The notes: generated from the sequence alone by a model not told the origin. A stretch of DNA of 64,000 bases from Calothrix sp. NIES-2100 (GCF_002368195.1 NZ_AP018178.1:6104145-6168144), one strand, 5' to 3'. Positions 34,097-44,394 are shown, counted from the first letter of the stretch. Made by a program: numbers and translations.

Positions 34097-35629
34097 ATGA
34101 AAAATCTTTCTCCCAGTGAAAAGAATATAAAGTACTTCCGTACCGATCATCTCAAAGCCGATCTCAAAGGTCGGTCTGTTAGGGGTGGTGCGTTTACCAT
34201 GATGGCCCAAATCTTCAAGTTCAGCTTGAATTTGGTATCTAATACAGTGTTAGCTCGACTACTAACACCGCAAGATTATGGCTTAATTGGTATGGTGACT
34301 GCGGTGACTGGGTTTGTAGTCCTGTTTAAGGATTTGGGATTGTCAATGGCTACAGTCCAAAAGGAGGAGATTAATCACCAACAAGTTAGTAATCTATTTT
34401 GGATTAACGTAGGATTAGGTGTATTAACCGCGATCGTCACTATGGCGATCGCACCAGTAATTGCTGGATTTTATCATGAACCCCGTTTAATTTGGATTAG
34501 TATAGCCCTAGCAACTGGGTTTATCATTGGCAGTTTGGGCGTTCAACACTCTGCGTTGCTCAATCGCCAGATGGATTTTAAAGCCCTAGTTATTAACGAT
34601 CTTCTCTCAATGGGGATTGGTCTGGCTGCGGCGATTGTTGCTGCTTGGTATGGATTGAGTTACTGGGCCTTGGTAATTATGCCTTTGGTTACAGGATTGG
34701 TTGGTACTGTGGGACTTTGGATGGTTTGTAGTTGGCGTCCAGGTTTTCCTAGTCGAAAATCAGATACTCGCTCCATGCTAGCCTTTGGCCGTAACCTCAC
34801 AAGTTTCAGTATCATGAACTACTTTTCCCGCAATCTAGATAACGTACTAATTGGGAGAGTTTGGGGTGCTCAGCAATTAGGTGTATATGCCAAAGCCTAC
34901 CAGTTATTACTATTGCCACTCAATCAAATTAACTCACCCATTGCGGCTGTAGCTGTACCCACCTTGAGCAGATTGACAGATTCTCCAGAACGGTATCGAC
35001 AGACATATCTGCGAGTTCTGGAAAAAATAAGTATGCTCACAACACCACTCGTTGCGTTCATGATTGCCACATCTGACTGGTTAGTATGGGTACTTTTAGG
35101 CGATCAATGGGCGGAAGTCGGTCGTATATTTTCTATTTTAGGGATTGCAGCTTTTACTCAACCTGTAGCAAATACTGCGGGATGGATTTTTATTACCCAA
35201 AATCGTACTAATCATATGGTGCAATGGGGGGCAATTGGTAGTACTTTATCAATAATTTCGATTATTGCTGGGTTACCTTGGGGCGCAAAGGGAGTAGCTG
35301 CATCTTATTCTATATCCGGACTTCTGATTCGTACCCCATTACTGTTTTGGTTTGTGGGACGTGCTGGTTCAGTGAGCACCAAAGACATTTACCGCACAAT
35401 GGCTCCTTCTACCTTTGCTTCATTATGCGCCTTTGTAGTTATGATTGCCGTTCGTCGGTATATTGATTTTCCCCATCCTGCAATTGGTCTTGCGATCGCA
35501 TTTGTCATCAACCTAGGAATAACTTTATTAATACTTGCGGCTTTTCCAGCAGGAAGGAAGGCACTTCAAGATTTTAAGGACTTAATTCCTCTTATCCTTA
35601 AACGAAAAAGGAAAGATATACAAAAATAA
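34097..35629 (+). CDS. Wzx/WzxC-type polysaccharide flippase
   Basis: A 510-residue integral membrane protein of the MATE/PST flippase superfamily with about 12-14 hydrophobic segments. The typical N-terminal signature is GGAFTMMAQIFKFSLNLVSN followed by LARLLTPQDYGLIGM. It moves undecaprenyl-linked repeat units from the cytoplasmic to the periplasmic face of the membrane. In this cluster it would serve the Wzy-dependent route together with the polymerase at 48358 and the Wzc kinase at 50862. The C-terminal tail is basic (LILKRKRKDIQK). Confidence 0.92.
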   Translation: MKNLSPSEKNIKYFRTDHLKADLKGRSVRGGAFTMMAQIFKFSLNLVSNTVLARLLTPQDYGLIGMVTAVTGFVVLFKDLGLSMATVQKEEINHQQVSNLFWINVGLGVLTAIVTMAIAPVIAGFYHEPRLIWISIALATGFIIGSLGVQHSALLNRQMDFKALVINDLLSMGIGLAAAIVAAWYGLSYWALVIMPLVTGLVGTVGLWMVCSWRPGFPSRKSDTRSMLAFGRNLTSFSIMNYFSRNLDNVLIGRVWGAQQLGVYAKAYQLLLLPLNQINSPIAAVAVPTLSRLTDSPERYRQTYLRVLEKISMLTTPLVAFMIATSDWLVWVLLGDQWAEVGRIFSILGIAAFTQPVANTAGWIFITQNRTNHMVQWGAIGSTLSIISIIAGLPWGAKGVAASYSISGLLIRTPLLFWFVGRAGSVSTKDIYRTMAPSTFASLCAFVVMIAVRRYIDFPHPAIGLAIAFVINLGITLLILAAFPAGRKALQDFKDLIPLILKRKRKDIQK

Positions 35630-35696
35630 AGCTCTAATGATTGGGTTTGGTGGAAGTTAAGAATTTGTCCGAGTACTAACTTACAAAATTTTCAGT

Positions 35697-37169
35697 ATGA
35701 ATACAACATTCAATGAAGAACAACCCAATGATATCTCTAAACTATTTCAGACTGTAGTTGATGGTGGGTATTGTATTGGCTGCGGTGCATGTGCATCACT
35801 TTCCGATTCACCCATCACCGTAAAATTAGATCAATACGGTCGTTTTTGTGCATCACTGGAACAATCAACTGAACAGAAAAATGAAAATTTAGCCATACTA
35901 GATGTATGTCCTTTTTCTGATACTGCTCCTAATGAAGATGAGATAGGGAAAGAGCTTTTTGGTCAAAAATGTCAGCATCATAGTCGAATTGGTTATCATC
36001 TAGCAACTTATGCTGGATATGTTACAGAAAAGAATTTTCGTAAATACGGTAGTTCTGGGGGAATGGGTACATGGATTGTCACTGAACTATTCAATCATGG
36101 ATTGATTGATGCCGTCATTCATGTGCATGAGCAAAAACCCTCAGAAACGGATTCTAAGTTGTTTAGTTTTAGAATTTCCGAATCGGTTGAGCAAATCCGT
36201 GCAGGTGCAAAGTCACGTTACTATCCAGTTGAAATGTCAGAAGTACTGAGCATTGTACGGAACCGACCAGGAAGATATGCAATAGTGGGAGTTCCATGCT
36301 TTATTAAAGCAGTTCGCTTGCTGGCAAAAAAAGATCAAGTAATTAGCGATCGCATTCATTTCTGTATTGGTCTTGTATGCGGACATCTGAAAAGCACTCG
36401 CTTTGCGGAAATGTTTGCTTGGCAATGTGGAATTGCACCGGGAAAACTTCAATCTATTGACTTTCGCAAAAAAATACCTGGACAGGATGCTAATAAATAT
36501 GGTGTTGAGGTTAAAGGATCTCAGAATCATCAGGAAGTTAGCATAACTAAATCAAATTTTGAATTCTTTGGTTATCTTTGGGGACATGGCTTCTTTAAAT
36601 ATGAAGCATGTGATTATTGCGATGATGTAGTTGCGGAAACTGCCGATGTGACAGTTGGAGATGCTTGGCTTCCTGATTATGTCAAAGATAGCCAGGGAAC
36701 TAATGTTGTTGTTGTACGTAATCCAGTTATCAAACATCTAATTGAGAATGGGATAAACGCTGGACGGCTACATTTAGATTATATTAATGCAGATGCTGTA
36801 GCTAAATCCCAGGATAGTGGTTTACGTCATCGGCGTGAGGGTCTAGCCTACCGTTTATATTTGAAAGATAAAGCAAAGCAGTGGCGACCAAATAAGCGAG
36901 TTAAAGCAGGGGCTAAGCATCTTAACGAGAGACTCAAAAAGATTTATACACTGAGAATGCTGATGGCAAATGAGAGTCATATTGCATTCTATAAATCTAT
37001 ACAAATGAACAGTTTTGATGTTTTCAAAAAAATGATGGAGCCGCTTGTTAAAACTTATGATTCTCTTTACCAACCACCTTTATGGAAAAAAGGGTTATCG
37101 CGTATTAAGAAATATCTTAAGCGTCGATTTCAAGATATGGGGTGGGAGTTACTTGCATCGCGTATATGA
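35697..37169 (+). CDS. F420-hydrogenase beta-subunit-like (FrhB) iron-sulfur protein
   Basis: A 490-residue protein. An N-terminal Fe-S motif CIGCGACAS (about 26-34) pairs with a later VCPF. A central FrhB domain follows (SSGGMGTWIVTEL, GVPCFIKAVRLL, CIGLVCGHLKS), then KYEACDYCDD and ETADVTVGDAW. These proteins carry Fe-S clusters and probably flavin. In bacterial capsule loci they commonly sit beside polysaccharide pyruvyl transferase genes, as here (next gene, 45 bp downstream). A redox or ketal-related modification of the glycan is plausible but unproven. Confidence 0.85.
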   Translation: MNTTFNEEQPNDISKLFQTVVDGGYCIGCGACASLSDSPITVKLDQYGRFCASLEQSTEQKNENLAILDVCPFSDTAPNEDEIGKELFGQKCQHHSRIGYHLATYAGYVTEKNFRKYGSSGGMGTWIVTELFNHGLIDAVIHVHEQKPSETDSKLFSFRISESVEQIRAGAKSRYYPVEMSEVLSIVRNRPGRYAIVGVPCFIKAVRLLAKKDQVISDRIHFCIGLVCGHLKSTRFAEMFAWQCGIAPGKLQSIDFRKKIPGQDANKYGVEVKGSQNHQEVSITKSNFEFFGYLWGHGFFKYEACDYCDDVVAETADVTVGDAWLPDYVKDSQGTNVVVVRNPVIKHLIENGINAGRLHLDYINADAVAKSQDSGLRHRREGLAYRLYLKDKAKQWRPNKRVKAGAKHLNERLKKIYTLRMLMANESHIAFYKSIQMNSFDVFKKMMEPLVKTYDSLYQPPLWKKGLSRIKKYLKRRFQDMGWELLASRI

Positions 37170-37214
37170 AGTATTAGTCGTGAAAATTTATTTAGTTTTA
37201 ATAGGAGTTGAACA

Positions 37215-38450
37215 GTGAACGTATTGATTACAGGGATTACAGGTTTACGCAATCGCGGAGTAGAAGCATTAGTTGTACCCACAGTGGAGCAGTTGCGTCA
37301 GCGTTCTCCTCATCTCCCAATTAGTATTTTGACAAGAACGCCTGATTATGATGAAATTCGACTGCATCAGTATGACACCAAATTAATTGAACGTACGCCT
37401 TTTTTTAATTCTTCTTTGCGTAGTCGTCTTCAACGATGGCGTGCCAAGCTCCCATTTTCTAAGACTATTGAACCTCAAGAAACACCTTCTATGAAAGCAA
37501 TGCGTGAAGCATCAGTTGTGATTGCTTCTGGCGGCGATGTTTTTAGCTCTGATTATGGCTCTCTCCACAGACATCTCCAACCACTGCAATTAGCATTAGA
37601 AGCGAATTTACCCGTAGTGTTTTTGGCTCAATCCATCGGGCCATTCAAAACCGATGAAGAAGCCCAGGCTTTTGTAAACGTTGCCCGCCGCTCAAAGCTG
37701 ATTACGGTTCGGGAGGAGATTTCATACAAATACTTAATTCAAAAACTAGGCCTTTCGACAGATTTGGTCAAGCTTACTGCCGACCCTGCTTTCTTGCTGG
37801 CTCCACCTCCGCCTCAGCAGGTGGCTAATATGCTGAGTTCTTACTGCATTAAAAAAGACCGCCCAGTTATTGCTGTCGCAGTGAGTCAGGGGATAAGTAA
37901 GTATTCTGGTTGCGATTACGAAACACATATAAAGGCTTGGCAACAAGTAATCAAAACAATTCTTGATGAACTCAATGCCCAAGTTCTGATTATTCCCCAT
38001 GTGCAGGAGACTTATGCAAGTAACGATGATCGGATTGCCGCAACACACCTCCTCAGAAGCTTTGATTTCGATCCGCGCGTTCATTTGGCTGGAGCAGATC
38101 ACTCTGCTGCGGAGTTCAAAGGGCTGATTGGTGCCTGTGACATGGTGATTGCTGAGCGTATGCACGCTGCTATTGCCGGACTCTCCAGTGGTATCTGCAC
38201 TGTTGCAGTTGGGTATTCTATCAAGGCAGAAGGAATTATGACCAACCTATTGGGAACTGAGTCTCTTCATAGAGGTTTGCTCATCCCGATTGATAAGTTT
38301 CTTGACCCTGATAAAACCTATACTGCTATCTGTAATGCCTGGAACTGCCGACAAGAAATAGCCGATCAACTCAAAGAGGTATTGCCAAGAGTTAAGAAAG
38401 ACTCAGAAAGTAACTTTGAAATGATTTCTATGATCTTAAATCAAATGTAA
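37215..38450 (+). CDS. Polysaccharide pyruvyl transferase family protein
   Basis: 411 residues, GTG start with TAGGAG upstream. Family motifs are the N-terminal ITGLRNRGVEALV, then IASGGDVFSSDYG, VFLAQSIGPF, ADPAFLL, IPHVQET and the C-terminal AERMHAAIAGLSSG. CsaB/WcaK-type enzymes transfer pyruvate from PEP as a ketal to sugars, giving acidic polysaccharides. It follows the FrhB-like gene closely and is probably co-transcribed with it. Confidence 0.88.
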   Translation: MNVLITGITGLRNRGVEALVVPTVEQLRQRSPHLPISILTRTPDYDEIRLHQYDTKLIERTPFFNSSLRSRLQRWRAKLPFSKTIEPQETPSMKAMREASVVIASGGDVFSSDYGSLHRHLQPLQLALEANLPVVFLAQSIGPFKTDEEAQAFVNVARRSKLITVREEISYKYLIQKLGLSTDLVKLTADPAFLLAPPPPQQVANMLSSYCIKKDRPVIAVAVSQGISKYSGCDYETHIKAWQQVIKTILDELNAQVLIIPHVQETYASNDDRIAATHLLRSFDFDPRVHLAGADHSAAEFKGLIGACDMVIAERMHAAIAGLSSGICTVAVGYSIKAEGIMTNLLGTESLHRGLLIPIDKFLDPDKTYTAICNAWNCRQEIADQLKEVLPRVKKDSESNFEMISMILNQM

Positions 38451-38877
38451 GAAAACTTAGACAACAATCCAGTTTAGCAACGTATATTTATGAAATATAT
38501 ATTTTGGTCAGTGCTTATCAAGGTACTTTTCAACAAATCACAAATTAAATGTTTCTAGATTATGTTGCTTATCTGGATAATTTATATTATTAGGAGACAT
38601 TTATGGTATCCAATGTTGTCAGGTAAGAGCAGGAAAATTAAAATATTAGAAGCTTTTTCGGATAGGGTTTCTTTTCTATCGGCTACATCTAGTTATCTAG
38701 GCATGGGCAGTAATTTTGATTTTCGTGGTTTTCCAATTTTGGTAGAAATTGTGATTTTTTTACAAACTATATATACACAGAAAATTTCTTTCCTACCTTT
38801 GCCAGCAGCTTCTAAAAAATGTTTCTACAATTATAAATAATGCATCGAATTGAAAAATATAGAAATAGTTTATTAGA
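38451..38877. other. Gap with a dead or absent gene
   Basis: About 430 bases. A good TAGGAGACATTT-ATG start at 38603 reads only seven codons before a stop. A 92-codon frame at 38562-38840 has no Shine-Dalgarno sequence and no recognisable motif. A decayed gene is possible. Confidence 0.35.
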
Positions 38878-39981
38878 ATGATGAATTTCGCAACATCCCA
38901 GAACAAAATGACTAGCTTAACAGTAGTATTTGCACCTTGGTACACTCAGGAGAATCCCTATCAAACACAATTGACGGAAAAATTGATTTCCTTGGGTGTT
39001 AACATAGAACCTACTAGTTGTAGTACTTTAAATTTATTATCCACAATTAAACAAAAAAAAGCCAATATCTTGCACATACATTGGCTAGACCATTTCTTTT
39101 TACGAAAAGTTAGCTTTTTTAAGTCTTTATTGAAACTAATTTTATTTACTATTCAGTTACTAATTTTAAGGTTAACAAACGTTAAAGTTATTTGGACTGT
39201 TCATAATCTTAAAAATCACAGAAATCAGCACTTAATACTAGACAAACTTGGTTCTATTTTAGTGTCTAGAATCGCACATGGACTTATAGTTCATAGTGAA
39301 TCAGCTAAACATGAGGTTATGAAAACATTCTATTTACGGAAAGATCATAAAATTTTTATTATACCGCATGGTAATTACATTGATATTTACGAAAATAGTA
39401 TCAGCCAGGTAGAAGCAAGAAAGCAGTTAAATATTCCCAATTCAAGTTTAATATTATTATTTTTTGGATTAATTCATCCTTACAAAGGTGTATTGAAACT
39501 CATAGAAGCATTTCAGAAACTAAAGTACGATGACGTATGTCTGTTAATTGCTGGTAAACCCTGCGATGAAGTTATGGCGGCTCAACTTAGCAAAGAAGCA
39601 GAAGATAACAAAAATATTAAATTTATATCTGGATTTGTCAAGAATGAGGAGGTTCAGGTATATATGAATGCTTGTGATCTAGTTGCATTACCCTATCGTG
39701 AATTTCTGACATCAGGTGCTTTGATTTTAGCTATGTCATTTGGCAAAGCCTGCATTGCCCCAGATAAAGGCTATATCGGTGAAGTTTTAAATGATCAAGG
39801 AGGCTTTTTATACGATCCAGATAGTGAGGAAGGTTTGTTAAAAGCTTTGAATTCTGTAGTTCATCAACGAAGTGTTTTATCTAACATGGGCAATTGTAAT
39901 TATAAGTTAGCGAGTCAATGGAATTGGAATTATGTTGCCAAGTTAACACTTAATGTTTATGAACATTATCTAAATTATTAA
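38878..39981 (+). CDS. Family-4 glycosyltransferase
   Basis: A 367-residue GT-B fold enzyme. The N-terminal half includes NILHIHWLDHFFL and VKVIWTVHNLKNH. The C-terminal donor-binding half has LLFFGLIHPYKGVLKLIEAF, CDLVALPYREFLTSGALILA and the family-4 region around GEVLNDQGGFLY. It adds one sugar from a nucleotide donor to the growing lipid-linked unit; donor and linkage are unknown. The start could also be ATG 38881 or 38908. Confidence 0.87.
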   Translation: MMNFATSQNKMTSLTVVFAPWYTQENPYQTQLTEKLISLGVNIEPTSCSTLNLLSTIKQKKANILHIHWLDHFFLRKVSFFKSLLKLILFTIQLLILRLTNVKVIWTVHNLKNHRNQHLILDKLGSILVSRIAHGLIVHSESAKHEVMKTFYLRKDHKIFIIPHGNYIDIYENSISQVEARKQLNIPNSSLILLFFGLIHPYKGVLKLIEAFQKLKYDDVCLLIAGKPCDEVMAAQLSKEAEDNKNIKFISGFVKNEEVQVYMNACDLVALPYREFLTSGALILAMSFGKACIAPDKGYIGEVLNDQGGFLYDPDSEEGLLKALNSVVHQRSVLSNMGNCNYKLASQWNWNYVAKLTLNVYEHYLNY

Positions 39982-40059
39982 GTAATATCAACTAATCTTT
40001 TAGTCTGTATGCACTAAGTAAATATTTTTGAAATAGAGCATGATTAACGGTAGAGCTTT

Positions 40060-40959
40060 ATGACACTATCTTTTGTTTCGATAATTATTCCAGTATTTAA
40101 TGATTCTGAGCGATTAAAGCTTTGCCTGCAAGCTTTAGAAAACCAAACTTATCCACATAATATGTATGAAGTTATTGTTGTTGATAATGCTTCTGATGAA
40201 GATACTAAAAGTATTGTAGAAAAATTTAATCAAGCTGTCTTTACTGAAGAAGTAAAAACAGGTTCCTACGCAGCCCGCAACAAAGGTATTTCACTAGCTA
40301 AAGGGGAAATTTTAGCTTTTACAGATTCAGATTGTATACCCGCCTCAGATTGGATTGAAAATGGAGTAAAAAGTCTGCTCAGTACACCTAATTGTGGATT
40401 AGTGGCTGGACGAATAGACTTTTTTTTCCAAAATCCAGAACAACCAACCCCAGTAGAGCTTTACGAAACTTTCGCACTACCTTTTAATCAAGATCTCAAT
40501 GTAGAAGATAGACACTATGGTGTAACTGCAAATCTTTTTACATTCAAGCATGTAATTGATAGTATTGGCAGTTTCAATCATCAACTCAAATCAGGTGGCG
40601 ATCGCGAATGGGGTGAGCGTGTTTTTGCGGCTGGATACAAGCAAATATATGCTAATGATGCTTATGTTGCTCACCCTGCTAGACATTCTTTTTCTCAACT
40701 TCGCAAACGTGTGACTCGCTTAACTGGTGGTAAAGTTGATCGCCTGATGATTCAAAAACCATCAAGAATGGAAATAGCAGCAGATATATTAGATAGTTTT
40801 AAACCGCCTTTTAGAACTGTATATCTGGCTTGGAAACATGAAAAATGTCACAGCATATATCAGAAAATTCAGTGTATTTCAGTATTGTATTTGGTCAGAT
40901 ATATAGCAGCATTAGAAAAAGTTCGGCTTTATCTGGGTGGGAGTTCAGACAGAGGATAG
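40060..40959 (+). CDS. Family-2 glycosyltransferase
   Basis: A 299-residue GT-A enzyme. It has SIIIPVFNDSERLKLCLQAL at the N-terminus, EVIVVDNASDEDT, the DXD-type metal site FTDSDCIPASDW, and GGDREWGERVFAAGY near the catalytic base. It uses a nucleotide-sugar donor at the cytoplasmic membrane face. It is tightly placed between two other transferase genes. Confidence 0.88.
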   Translation: MTLSFVSIIIPVFNDSERLKLCLQALENQTYPHNMYEVIVVDNASDEDTKSIVEKFNQAVFTEEVKTGSYAARNKGISLAKGEILAFTDSDCIPASDWIENGVKSLLSTPNCGLVAGRIDFFFQNPEQPTPVELYETFALPFNQDLNVEDRHYGVTANLFTFKHVIDSIGSFNHQLKSGGDREWGERVFAAGYKQIYANDAYVAHPARHSFSQLRKRVTRLTGGKVDRLMIQKPSRMEIAADILDSFKPPFRTVYLAWKHEKCHSIYQKIQCISVLYLVRYIAALEKVRLYLGGSSDRG

Positions 40960-40994
40960 GAAAAATTAATTAACTTACATTATTAAAAATAATC

Positions 40995-41957
40995 ATGGTT
41001 ATCACTAAAGAAATTGCCAATTTTCAGGAAGTACCAATGCTTAACGATAATCCTTTAGTTAGCATAATTATAGGTAACTATAATTACGACCGCTTTGTCG
41101 CCCAAGCAATAGATAGTGCATTAAATCAGACATATCAAAATATTGAGGTGATTGTCGTTGATGACGGTTCTACAGACAAATCAAGAGAAATAATTGATCA
41201 GTATGGTGAGCGAATAATTACTATCTTTAAAGATAATGGGGGACAGCATTCAAACTATAATGCAGGCTTTGCAAAAAGCAGAGGTGAAATTATTTGTTTT
41301 TTAGATTCAGATGATATCTTTTTAAAAGATAAAGTAGAAAAAGTAGTCAATATATTCAAATCTTCAGCAGAAATCGGTTGGTGTTTTCATAATATTCAAC
41401 TAATTGACGAAAAAAATAACAATTTATTGGGGACAAATACACCAAATTACGTAACTCGTGAATGTGATTTCCGCACATTGATTAATTTAGGTAAAATTCC
41501 TCCCCATATACCCCCTTGTTCGGGTTTATGCTTCAAACGAACCGTTTTGGAAAAAATTCTCCCTATGCCGTCTCCAAAGATAGTTTCAAGTAGCGATCAC
41601 TATGTCAAATTTATGGCAGTAGCACTAAGCAAAGGTTTTATGTTGGATGATAAATTAACCCTTCAGAAAATACACGGCAGTAATGCAGCAACTTTAAGAA
41701 AAGACAAGCAATATCAAAGAGCTAGAAAATATATATATACAGCTATTTGGGTAAAACAAGAATTTCCCAACTTGAGAAAGTTTGCTAATACAATGTTAGC
41801 TGTAGGCAAAATGTTTAACTGGAAAGCTGGTAATAATGATAGTGAAAATCTGAAAGTTATTGAGAACTACCTAGCTTCTATTTCTCTTAGCGAAAAACTG
41901 CATATTTATTTGCGAGCTACATATTACTATTTACACTCGCTCATCTTAGCTGGGTAA
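40995..41957 (+). CDS. Family-2 glycosyltransferase
   Basis: 320 residues. Conserved blocks are PLVSIIIGNYNYDRFVAQAI, IEVIVVDDGSTDKS, NAGFAKSRGEIICFLDSDDI (DXD site) and a C-terminal helical part. The N-terminus may start at ATG 40995 or at MLNDNPLVS (41037), which is 42 bases later. The donor and acceptor are unknown. Confidence 0.88.
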   Translation: MVITKEIANFQEVPMLNDNPLVSIIIGNYNYDRFVAQAIDSALNQTYQNIEVIVVDDGSTDKSREIIDQYGERIITIFKDNGGQHSNYNAGFAKSRGEIICFLDSDDIFLKDKVEKVVNIFKSSAEIGWCFHNIQLIDEKNNNLLGTNTPNYVTRECDFRTLINLGKIPPHIPPCSGLCFKRTVLEKILPMPSPKIVSSSDHYVKFMAVALSKGFMLDDKLTLQKIHGSNAATLRKDKQYQRARKYIYTAIWVKQEFPNLRKFANTMLAVGKMFNWKAGNNDSENLKVIENYLASISLSEKLHIYLRATYYYLHSLILAG

Positions 41958-42172
41958 TTTTCAGTTAAAATGACTGTAAATAAGTGAATCAGTAGAGGAT
42001 AGTTCAATAAAAAATTTTGAGTTTATTTCGGAGATTCACCAAATATGTGGATAAAGCAGAGTAAAACAAATAGTTAAGATGCTAATTGCAGCAAAGTTGG
42101 GTGCTAATTCTAGAATTGTCTAGAATTCTAATTTTAAGTAATCAATTTTTTCGAGGAAAAGGAAGACAGAAA

Positions 42173-42850
42173 ATGCTAAAACTCAATCTTGGTTGTGGCT
42201 CCCACACTCCAACTAGTTGGACAAATGTAGACTATGCAATGGGCGCTAAGTTAGCAAAGCTCCCAGTATTTTCGACAATTAATAAAATTTTTAAAATAGT
42301 CAATCTTGACTGGCCTGATCAAATTGTTATTCATGACTTGAGGCAAAAATTTCCTTGGAATGATAATTCAGTTGATGTGCTTTATAGTTCTCATACCTTA
42401 GAGCATTTAAGCAAAAGGCAAGGGAATCATTTCTTAAAGGAATGCCATCGAGTGTTGAAACCAAATGGTATTATTCGCATTGTTGTTCCCGATTTAAAAA
42501 CAATTGTTGATAAGTATATCCAAGGTGAAATACCTGCTGAAGAATTTCTCCATGAGTTGAATGTCAGCTATGAATCTTCTCGAGATGGAGCGCTGAAAAG
42601 TAAATTAGCACCATTTATTCGCTTTCCGCATAAGTGTATGTATGACACGAGTGCATTATTACGGATAATGTCTGAAATTGGCTTTAAAGTAGCTAGTAAA
42701 AAAGGTTTAGAAAGCGAGATTGATGATGTAGATATTATTGAACAGCCTAGTCGTACTGTTGATGCTGTCATTGTGGAAGGGAGAAAATTGCCTGATGATA
42801 CCCCTAAATCAAGTGAAACTAGACAATCGGTTTCCGTAGCCAATCATTAA
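42173..42850 (+). CDS. SAM-dependent methyltransferase
   Basis: 225 residues from ATG 42173, chosen because LKLNLGCGSH begins the class-I methyltransferase fold there and a purine-rich GAGGAAAAGGA lies upstream. Motifs are NLGCGSHTPTSWTNVDYAMG (SAM loop and acidic end of beta 2), DVLYSSHTLEHLS and ECHRVLKPNGIIRIVVPD. It probably methylates a sugar of the polysaccharide or of its lipid-linked intermediate. The substrate is inferred only from context. Confidence 0.85.
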   Translation: MLKLNLGCGSHTPTSWTNVDYAMGAKLAKLPVFSTINKIFKIVNLDWPDQIVIHDLRQKFPWNDNSVDVLYSSHTLEHLSKRQGNHFLKECHRVLKPNGIIRIVVPDLKTIVDKYIQGEIPAEEFLHELNVSYESSRDGALKSKLAPFIRFPHKCMYDTSALLRIMSEIGFKVASKKGLESEIDDVDIIEQPSRTVDAVIVEGRKLPDDTPKSSETRQSVSVANH

Positions 42851-43239
42851 AGATTGCAGAATAAAGCTAGTCTCTATAGCAGTTCACGGAAGCTGATCTT
42901 ATGTTTAGAGGTAAGTATACTGAACCCAAGAATTCCTGGAAATCTATTGAGGCGATAGGAAAATCCCAATTTTGCAGCAATATTCTCAAAAGTTATTGTT
43001 ATACATCCAAAGTCTGCCTCCACAGACTTCTAGCCTCGGGAGGTTTTTGCAAATTTGGGATGACCTTTATACCAATTCTATGTGATGTTGCGCTATATTC
43101 GCCCTCACCCTAGAAGGGTGGGGCTACACAAACAAAGTCCACCTCCGTGGGCTAATTAAGCGGATCTTCATTCAGAAACGATATTACTTTATGTAATACA
43201 TCTGAACTTGTAAAATGCCACAAAACTTAGTTTTAAATT
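42851..43239. repeat. Gap with CAAAGTC(C/T)-type hairpin repeats
   Basis: Two related hairpin-forming units (CCAAAGTCTGCCTCCACAGA near 43008, CAAAGTCCACCTCCGTGGGC near 43132) and a CACCCTAGAAGGGTGGGG hairpin lie here. A 70-codon frame at 42901-43113 overlaps these repeats and is not convincing. Confidence 0.5.
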
Positions 43240-44394
43240 ATGAATAAATTACGTATTGCTTGGCTGCTGCCTACTAGCTTTTTTTACTGGCAACCTTCCT
43301 TAAGTAAGTTGACAGAAGTATTTCCAGAAACCACAGTATTTGCAACATATTGGCCAGGACATGCCCAAGGATTTGACAATCATATTAAAGTTAAATTAGT
43401 CCAAACTCATAATTCCAAAAAATCTGATTATAGTCCTATATATAGTCAGAAAATCAAAATTTTACCTTGGAGGATTATCAATGAATTATTAGAGTTTAAA
43501 CCTAATATTGTCTTTGCCAATTCTTTTGGGTTTTGGACAGTGCTGGCAATATTATTTAAATTTTGGGGGAATTGGCGCGTTGTTATAGCTTATGAGGGAA
43601 GTTCGCCTAGTGTAGATTATCGTAATTCCCCAGCGCGGTTACTAGTGCGCAGAATCATGACCTGGTTAGCAGATGCTTGCATCACCAACTCTCAAGCGGG
43701 GAGAGAGTATCTGATAGAGGTTCTGGGAGCAAAACCAGAGCGTGTTTTTGCCAAACCATACGAAGTCCCCCACTCTATTACCTTAATGGAGCAAAGCGAA
43801 GTAGTTGAGGTAGCGCAACTAGATCTCAAAAAGCCAGTGTTTCTGTTCATCGGTCATATCGTTCCTAGGAAAGGGTTACATTATTTACTGCAAGCTTGCG
43901 CGGTTTTGCACAAACAAGGATTGGACAACTACACTCTGCTTTTAGTCGGGGATGGGCCACAACGGGAAGAACTGCAAGCATTTAGTAAAAGTCATGGTAT
44001 AGAAGAACGCATTCACTGGGCGGGGCGTGTTGAGTATGGGCGCTTGGGTGCATACTTTCGCAAGGCTGATGTTTTTGTGCTACCAACTTTAGAAGATACT
44101 TGGGGGGTGGTAGTGCAAGAAGCAATGATCATGAATAAGCCAGTCCTCTGCTCTAATAAAGCGGGAGCCTATGAGCTGATCGTTGATGGCGAAAACGGCT
44201 ATGTGTTCGACCCAGAACAACCGGAAAAGTTAGCCGAAATTATGCGCCAATTTATCAATAACCCCAACTTGAGTCAGGTAATGGGCGAAAAATCCCAGCA
44301 AGCGATCGCCAATTTCACACCCACAGTTGCCGGTAACTTTCTGGCGCAAGTGGCTGAGTTTACTTGGGGCGATCGCACTGTCGTTTCTTCCTAA
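43240..44394 (+). CDS. Family-4 glycosyltransferase
   Basis: 384 residues, GT-B fold. It has EGSSPSVDYR and ACITNSQAGREYL in the acceptor half, then FLFIGHIVPRKGLHYLLQAC, LLVGDGPQREELQAF, VFVLPTLEDTWGVVVQEAM and YELIVDGENGYVF in the donor half, with the conserved E-x7-E type region. It starts a run of four GT4 genes with short gaps, so it is probably one transcript with them. Confidence 0.9.
   Translation: MNKLRIAWLLPTSFFYWQPSLSKLTEVFPETTVFATYWPGHAQGFDNHIKVKLVQTHNSKKSDYSPIYSQKIKILPWRIINELLEFKPNIVFANSFGFWTVLAILFKFWGNWRVVIAYEGSSPSVDYRNSPARLLVRRIMTWLADACITNSQAGREYLIEVLGAKPERVFAKPYEVPHSITLMEQSEVVEVAQLDLKKPVFLFIGHIVPRKGLHYLLQACAVLHKQGLDNYTLLLVGDGPQREELQAFSKSHGIEERIHWAGRVEYGRLGAYFRKADVFVLPTLEDTWGVVVQEAMIMNKPVLCSNKAGAYELIVDGENGYVFDPEQPEKLAEIMRQFINNPNLSQVMGEKSQQAIANFTPTVAGNFLAQVAEFTWGDRTVVSS

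Noticed and set aside
38562..38840. 92-codon frame between the pyruvyl transferase and GT4 genes
   Set aside because: No Shine-Dalgarno sequence, mixed composition and no motif; kept only as part of the gap description.
42086..42172. N-terminal extension of the methyltransferase
   Set aside because: The extension is not protein-like, while LKLNLGCGSH starts the fold at 42173 with a purine-rich ribosome-binding region.
42901..43113. 70-codon frame upstream of a GT4 gene
   Set aside because: It runs through hairpin repeats and does not look like a protein.
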